Shown here: positions 4,823 through 8,272 of the stretch, one piece after another
Numbering within the stretch: the first letter of the stretch is position 1
Layout of the letters: every line of letters begins with the position of its first letter
DNA from: Candidatus Altarchaeales archaeon ex4484_96
Lineage (GTDB): Archaea; Altiarchaeota; Altiarchaeia; IMC4; QMZM01
Reading direction: 5' to 3'
Assembly: GCA_002254405.1 (NCBI GenBank)
Contig: NJDH01000035.1
Span: forward strand, 1-8,272
Length of the DNA stretch: 8,272 nt
Notes under the pieces: model-generated
Told to the model about the DNA's origin: nothing
Seen by the model: only the letters and a program-made list of their open reading frames with translations
Databases searched by the model: none
Program-made: the position numbers and the translations under genes

Positions 4823-5413
4823 TCATGATAATAAGGCAGCTAATGTTAAAGCAATAGGCACAAGCAGGTTATCATCCATCAAAAGATGATCATGATATAT
4901 GTTAGATAACTCGATTACAGCCCCCAGAAACGAAAGCAAAAGAGCATAAACCGGCTGCTGAGGCAAAAAAAACCAGGCGCCGATAAAAGAAAAAAATATG
5001 AACGCAAGAGAACCCTCAAGGCTCTTATGACCTATCCTGATTTGACCAACGCTTTTACCAACAATCGTTGAAGTAGAATCCCCTATGCTCAAAATAGCTA
5101 TTATAGCGCATGCAGTGTTAACATCCAAAAGCAATATAGCGGGAGAAACCCCCAATGCATAGAAAATAGCCCCCCGATAAGGGAAGCTCTCAATATCTTT
5201 CGGCCTCTCGAAATGAAACAATAAATGATTATGTAACTTCAACTCCGCCCCGATTCTAGGCAAAACAAGCATGAAAGACACGGCAGCAAGCAAGGGAACA
5301 ACAACATATTTACCTGCCACAGGCTCAAGATGATAAACACCTAATGCTATGGCAAAACCAACAAGCAAGTGCACCAACTGTCTTTTAATCTCAAACAAAT
5401 AGCTTGTCTCCAT
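4823..5413 (-). CDS. CTP-dependent polyprenol/dolichol-kinase-like membrane protein (SEC59/DGK1/VTE5 family)
   Basis: This 196-residue multi-span membrane protein carries the signatures of the CTP-dependent lipid kinase / cytidylyltransferase-like family (dolichol kinase SEC59, diacylglycerol kinase DGK1, phytol kinase VTE5). They are 'KRQLVHLLVG' at the N-terminus (10-19), 'IGDSTSTIVGK' (110-120) followed by 'HKSLEGSLAF' (129-138) for nucleotide and metal binding, and 'DDNLLVPI' near the C-terminus (180-187). The substrate is probably an isoprenoid alcohol or an archaeal lipid, but sequence alone does not decide. The start chosen is ATG at 5413, preceded by CAGGT and one base after the glycosyltransferase stop (TAAaATG). 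An ATG at 5437 would add 8 residues and overlap the upstream gene by 23 bp. Next to glycosyltransferases, recharging a polyprenyl-phosphate sugar carrier is a reasonable inference. Confidence 0.85.
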   Translation of the reverse strand: METSYLFEIKRQLVHLLVGFAIALGVYHLEPVAGKYVVVPLLAAVSFMLVLPRIGAELKLHNHLLFHFERPKDIESFPYRGAIFYALGVSPAILLLDVNTACAIIAILSIGDSTSTIVGKSVGQIRIGHKSLEGSLAFIFFSFIGAWFFLPQQPVYALLLSFLGAVIELSNIYHDHLLMDDNLLVPIALTLAALLS

Positions 5414-5414
5414 T

Positions 5415-6695
5415 TTACCTGTTTTTCTCCCACACATTCACCCTCAAAGCAGCATCGGTTTTTTTAGGCCACAACTCAACTATCGAAGGAAAACTATATG
5501 ATGCTAAAGCAAAAACCGAGTAGGGAAAAAAAAAGAACAACACGAATATATACCTCAACTTTAATGTAGATATCCGATATATTACCGCAAAATTATAGAA
5601 TAAACCCAAAAGGAAAACAACCATCGAAAGCAGAAAGATAAAAGTGAAATCATATGTTCCAGCGAGCGCTTTTTCTGTGTAATCTATCATCCCATAAACC
5701 GAGAACCAGTTGAAAAAGTATTTAATGACGTTAAAGGAGAGATAATCATTATAGCCGGCGAAGTATTTCAGATAACCAGCGAATATCTGGTAGAAAGTCA
5801 AGGGTATGACAACAAAGCTGTGCAAAAACCAGTACATCTGGGATGGTATACCATATAATCCAGCAGCACCAAAGCCTTTGTTGAAGGGCACATCAGGGTG
5901 TTTTTTTATCACCTGAAGAGTGCCCCTACCCCATCTCATTCTTTGCCTGATAAGGCCTCGAATCGTCTGAGGCATTTTAGTGTATATTATCGCATTAGAC
6001 ATCACCAGCCTGTAGTCTTTTTTCCGGAGTCTGACCCCTATATCAAAATCCTCAGCTAGGGTGTCCTGCTTGAATCCACCCACCGAAGCAAGCGCTTTTC
6101 TCCTGTAGGCGGCGAATCCGGGGAAAATGTATGTTGAGTTGATGTTGTTTAGGGCATACCTCCAGCCTGATGATAATACATATTCGAAATCCTGAAACCA
6201 TGTCAGAATATTCCTGTTCACTATGCCTCTGATTATACCCGAGACGGCGCCTACTTTCTCGTCTGCGAAGGGTCTGGTTATATCTGTGAGGGCGTTTACA
6301 TCCACCTTAGAGTCTGCGTCCAGGGTTACGATAATATCTCCTTCAGCGCTTTTCAGGCCCCGATTAAGCGCGTTAGCCTTTCCTAAATGATTTGTTTTTA
6401 TGATTAGCATGTTCGGGTCCATTGATGAAAGCTCATCAAGTATTTCACCTGTTTTGTCTGTTGAGCCGTCATCTATGACAATAATCTGCTTTATGCGCGG
6501 GTATTTAGCTTCACGCAGCGCCTTTATTGTGTCCCTGATGATGGCTTCCTCGTTGTGGGCTGGCAATAAAACCGATATCGGCGGATAATCCTCATTGTTG
6601 TATCCTTCTTTTTTCGGTAAAAGCACCAGCACAAGCCATGATACATATAAAAACATCATAGCTATGAAAAAGAATGAAAGGATTAATTCAATCAT
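5415..6695 (-). CDS. Family 2 membrane glycosyltransferase (processive, BcsA/HasA-like)
   Basis: This 426-residue protein has one N-terminal membrane helix (about 3-26), a cytoplasmic GT-A catalytic domain and a C-terminal set of helices (about 288-308, 320-338, 350-372, 383-402). All four GT2 signatures are present: Asp75/Asp76 in 'VIDDGSTD' for UDP-sugar binding, Asp126-x-Asp128 in 'TLDADS' for metal, the catalytic Asp in 'AEDFDIG' (214-220), and 'QRMRW' (251-255), typical of polymerising enzymes. It should transfer sugars from a nucleotide sugar to a growing polysaccharide or lipid carrier; sugar and product are unknown. The start is ATG at 6695, 18 bp after the upstream stop, without a strong ribosome site. 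It is similar in layout to the partial enzyme at the right edge, suggesting duplication within the cluster. Confidence 0.93.
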   Translation of the reverse strand: MIELILSFFFIAMMFLYVSWLVLVLLPKKEGYNNEDYPPISVLLPAHNEEAIIRDTIKALREAKYPRIKQIIVIDDGSTDKTGEILDELSSMDPNMLIIKTNHLGKANALNRGLKSAEGDIIVTLDADSKVDVNALTDITRPFADEKVGAVSGIIRGIVNRNILTWFQDFEYVLSSGWRYALNNINSTYIFPGFAAYRRKALASVGGFKQDTLAEDFDIGVRLRKKDYRLVMSNAIIYTKMPQTIRGLIRQRMRWGRGTLQVIKKHPDVPFNKGFGAAGLYGIPSQMYWFLHSFVVIPLTFYQIFAGYLKYFAGYNDYLSFNVIKYFFNWFSVYGMIDYTEKALAGTYDFTFIFLLSMVVFLLGLFYNFAVIYRISTLKLRYIFVLFFFFPYSVFALASYSFPSIVELWPKKTDAALRVNVWEKNR

Positions 6696-6713
6696 TTTAT
6701 TTTCTTTAATTGA

Positions 6714-7442
6714 TTATATGGTTTCATTTAATATAATGTCTTTGGATGTGCAAATCGAGATGTTGCTGTGTTCGCAGATTATGTCCACCATCTCGGCCTT
6801 ATTGTGCATACCACAGTATGATACGCCTTCAACCACCACGCAGGGCAGCTCGCTGATGTTATGGATTTCAGCCAAGGCATTCACGGAGGAAAGCCCAAGA
6901 TCCATGTCAAAAGAGAATATGCTGATTTCAGGGTCTATCAGCTGGTTTATGTAGGTTAAAACAAAACCCTGGTCATCGCATCGCTTGTTTACATCACATT
7001 CCCCGTAGAAATACAATATTATCAGGTGATTGTAGTCGCATCTGTCTCTCATTTTCTCAAGCATTGTGAAATGTATTATTTCTCTGCGGTTGAGGTGGGC
7101 TTTCTCTCTGATATAAAATTCATCGTTTATGAAGTCTTTTGTTATCTCCCGGTAGTCTCTGATTTTCATATCAAGCTTCCATAGTTTGCTCTCCAGGTAC
7201 TCTAGCTCTTTTTTCATGGCCTCGCATGTTCTGTTTCTTAATTTCTGCTCTTCGCCCATGTATTCCATGAGATAGTATGTGGTCTCTATTTCCTCAAAAT
7301 CGGAGATTATCTCATTCATTTTATTGTTTATTGTTTTCTCTCGCTCGCTTTCCATCATCAGGTTGAGAAAATAGATGCTCACAAAAATAGCCAAAGTTAA
7401 TAATGCAGCCTGTATGATTGTTTTAAGGTCTAGTTTCGCCAT
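6714..7442 (-). CDS. Membrane-anchored, coiled-coil, thioredoxin-fold-like protein
   Basis: The 242-residue protein has a short basic N-terminus, one hydrophobic helix (about 7-29) and a long charged, probably coiled-coil region (31-135). The C-terminal domain (about 138-225) is thioredoxin-like: strand 'LIILYFYGE', Cys149 and Cys155 (CDVNKRC, a CX5C in place of CXXC), strand 'ISIFSFDMD', helix, then 'LPCVVVEG' whose Pro200 sits where the cis-proline of the fold is expected. It has 8 Cys (73, 135, 149, 155, 201, 210, 223, 231). Four N-glycosylation sequons (Asn70, 195, 227, 239) fit an outside location. The start is ATG at 7442, overlapping the upstream stop by 13 bp; a TTG at 7478 would add 12 residues and is less likely. 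Between two glycosyltransferases, a redox or folding role for surface glycoproteins is inferred. I recognise the fold, not a named family. Confidence 0.75.
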   Translation of the reverse strand: MAKLDLKTIIQAALLTLAIFVSIYFLNLMMESEREKTINNKMNEIISDFEEIETTYYLMEYMGEEQKLRNRTCEAMKKELEYLESKLWKLDMKIRDYREITKDFINDEFYIREKAHLNRREIIHFTMLEKMRDRCDYNHLIILYFYGECDVNKRCDDQGFVLTYINQLIDPEISIFSFDMDLGLSSVNALAEIHNISELPCVVVEGVSYCGMHNKAEMVDIICEHSNISICTSKDIILNETI

Positions 7443-8272
7443 TTTATGTTTTTGTTTCTGGCCACCATATACGCGCAAATAATCCAGAGGGTGTTGTATG
7501 GTATGAAAAAGAAAAGAAAGCAGATAAACCCGAAAAACAGTTCCCGAAAGCTTTCACCCATTTTCCTGATGGCGAAAAAATTGATTAAGGCATTCATGAT
7601 GAAAGGGCTTATCCCAAGGAAATAAAAGATGCTTATCATAAGCGGGTCGAATTCGACGTTGCTCAGGTAATTCATGAGCGAGCCTATTATGTCAAAATCG
7701 ATGAGGCTGTAGTATATGAAATAATCATATAATGTTTGGCCTATAAGAAATATTGTGGATATGAAAAGGAAGGTCCCGATGATTATGCTACCGTAGTTCA
7801 CTGGCATGAAAAACATCCCGAAGTTGCCCAACTCCCGGTTGAAGAAAACGTCCCTGTGCTTTAATATGGTTTGTATGGTGCCCGAGTACCAGCGTCTTCT
7901 CTGGTAATAGAATGCGCGTATGTTGTTTGGCACCTTAGTGTAGGCGTAGGTTGATAGACAGCATGCTATTTTATATCCTTTTTTTTGCATCCTGTAGGCT
8001 ATCTCGGTGTCCTCCACTATGTTATCCACATCAAATCCTCTAAGCTCGTCGAGCATTTTTTTGCGGTATAGGCTGAACTGACCGGGGGTTAAATAAAGGC
8101 AGTTTAGGAATGAAAGCAGCTTGAGATAGAATCCCAATCCCATGTTGTATTCCATTTCGATGATTTTTTCAAGCCAGTTTTTCGGCTCCCTAACCCTGAC
8201 TCTCACTATAACCGAGCCAACATCCTCATCCCTGAAATATCCCCCCACCTTTGTTAGTATATCCCCCTCTAT
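7430..8272 (-). CDS. Family 2 membrane glycosyltransferase, C-terminal part (cut by window edge)
   Basis: The frame stays open from the right edge to a TAG at 7430, giving 280 visible residues. It is the C-terminal part of a GT2 enzyme: an acceptor-side segment 'TPGQFSLYRKK' (62-72 of the visible part), the catalytic Asp in 'IVEDTEIAYRM' (85-95), 'QRRRWYSG' (124-131, the QxxRW motif) and about four membrane helices from residue 155 on. The nucleotide-binding DD and the DxD motif must lie beyond the window. An internal GTG at 8248 is not the start, because the frame continues upstream with GT-like sequence ('EGDILTKVGGYFRDEDVGSV'). Its end overlaps the thioredoxin-like gene by 13 bp, so the four envelope genes probably share an mRNA. 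Confidence 0.9.
   Translation of the reverse strand: MEGDILTKVGGYFRDEDVGSVIVRVRVREPKNWLEKIIEMEYNMGLGFYLKLLSFLNCLYLTPGQFSLYRKKMLDELRGFDVDNIVEDTEIAYRMQKKGYKIACCLSTYAYTKVPNNIRAFYYQRRRWYSGTIQTILKHRDVFFNRELGNFGMFFMPVNYGSIIIGTFLFISTIFLIGQTLYDYFIYYSLIDFDIIGSLMNYLSNVEFDPLMISIFYFLGISPFIMNALINFFAIRKMGESFRELFFGFICFLFFFIPYNTLWIICAYMVARNKNIKWRN

Overview
The window is archaeal. It carries an archaeal DnaG-type primase, the RNA polymerase subunit RpoH (Rpb5 C-terminal domain) followed by the start of an RpoB, and two PurP enzymes of the archaeal formate-dependent purine pathway. It also has TATA-box-like promoters, GGTG-type Shine-Dalgarno sites, and a tRNA gene without an encoded CCA. The lineage cannot be fixed from this stretch. 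A euryarchaeal or DPANN-related genome of moderate to low GC fits; a purine-synthesis gene pair would be less typical of the most reduced DPANN. Every supported gene lies on the minus strand, so transcription runs from high to low coordinates.

Right part (4823-8272): four tightly packed, partly overlapping membrane-protein genes. In transcription order these are a family 2 glycosyltransferase cut by the window edge, a membrane-anchored thioredoxin-fold-like protein rich in cysteines and N-glycosylation sequons, a complete family 2 glycosyltransferase, and a polyprenol/dolichol-kinase-like CTP-dependent lipid kinase. Together they look like a cell-surface glycan or lipid-linked-sugar module with a redox or folding partner.

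Centre (4557-4771): tRNA-Arg(TCT), then 60 bp of hairpin-rich DNA, then a perfect 24-bp second copy of the tRNA 3' end. This looks like an attachment-site scar or a small structured RNA derived from a tRNA. Next come two tandem PurP paralogs (2316-4556). The upstream one has lost the conserved glycine-rich ATP loop and other active-site signatures; the downstream one looks like a standard PurP. The same transcription unit continues with an unrecognised 80-residue protein and a DUF167/YggU-family protein.

Left part (1-1788): a 222-bp intergenic region with direct repeats and a palindrome lies upstream of dnaG. A T-rich terminator-like tract and a TATA box separate dnaG from rpoH, which starts with TTG. 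The rpoB start runs off the left edge. This end holds core information-processing genes; the right end holds envelope functions.
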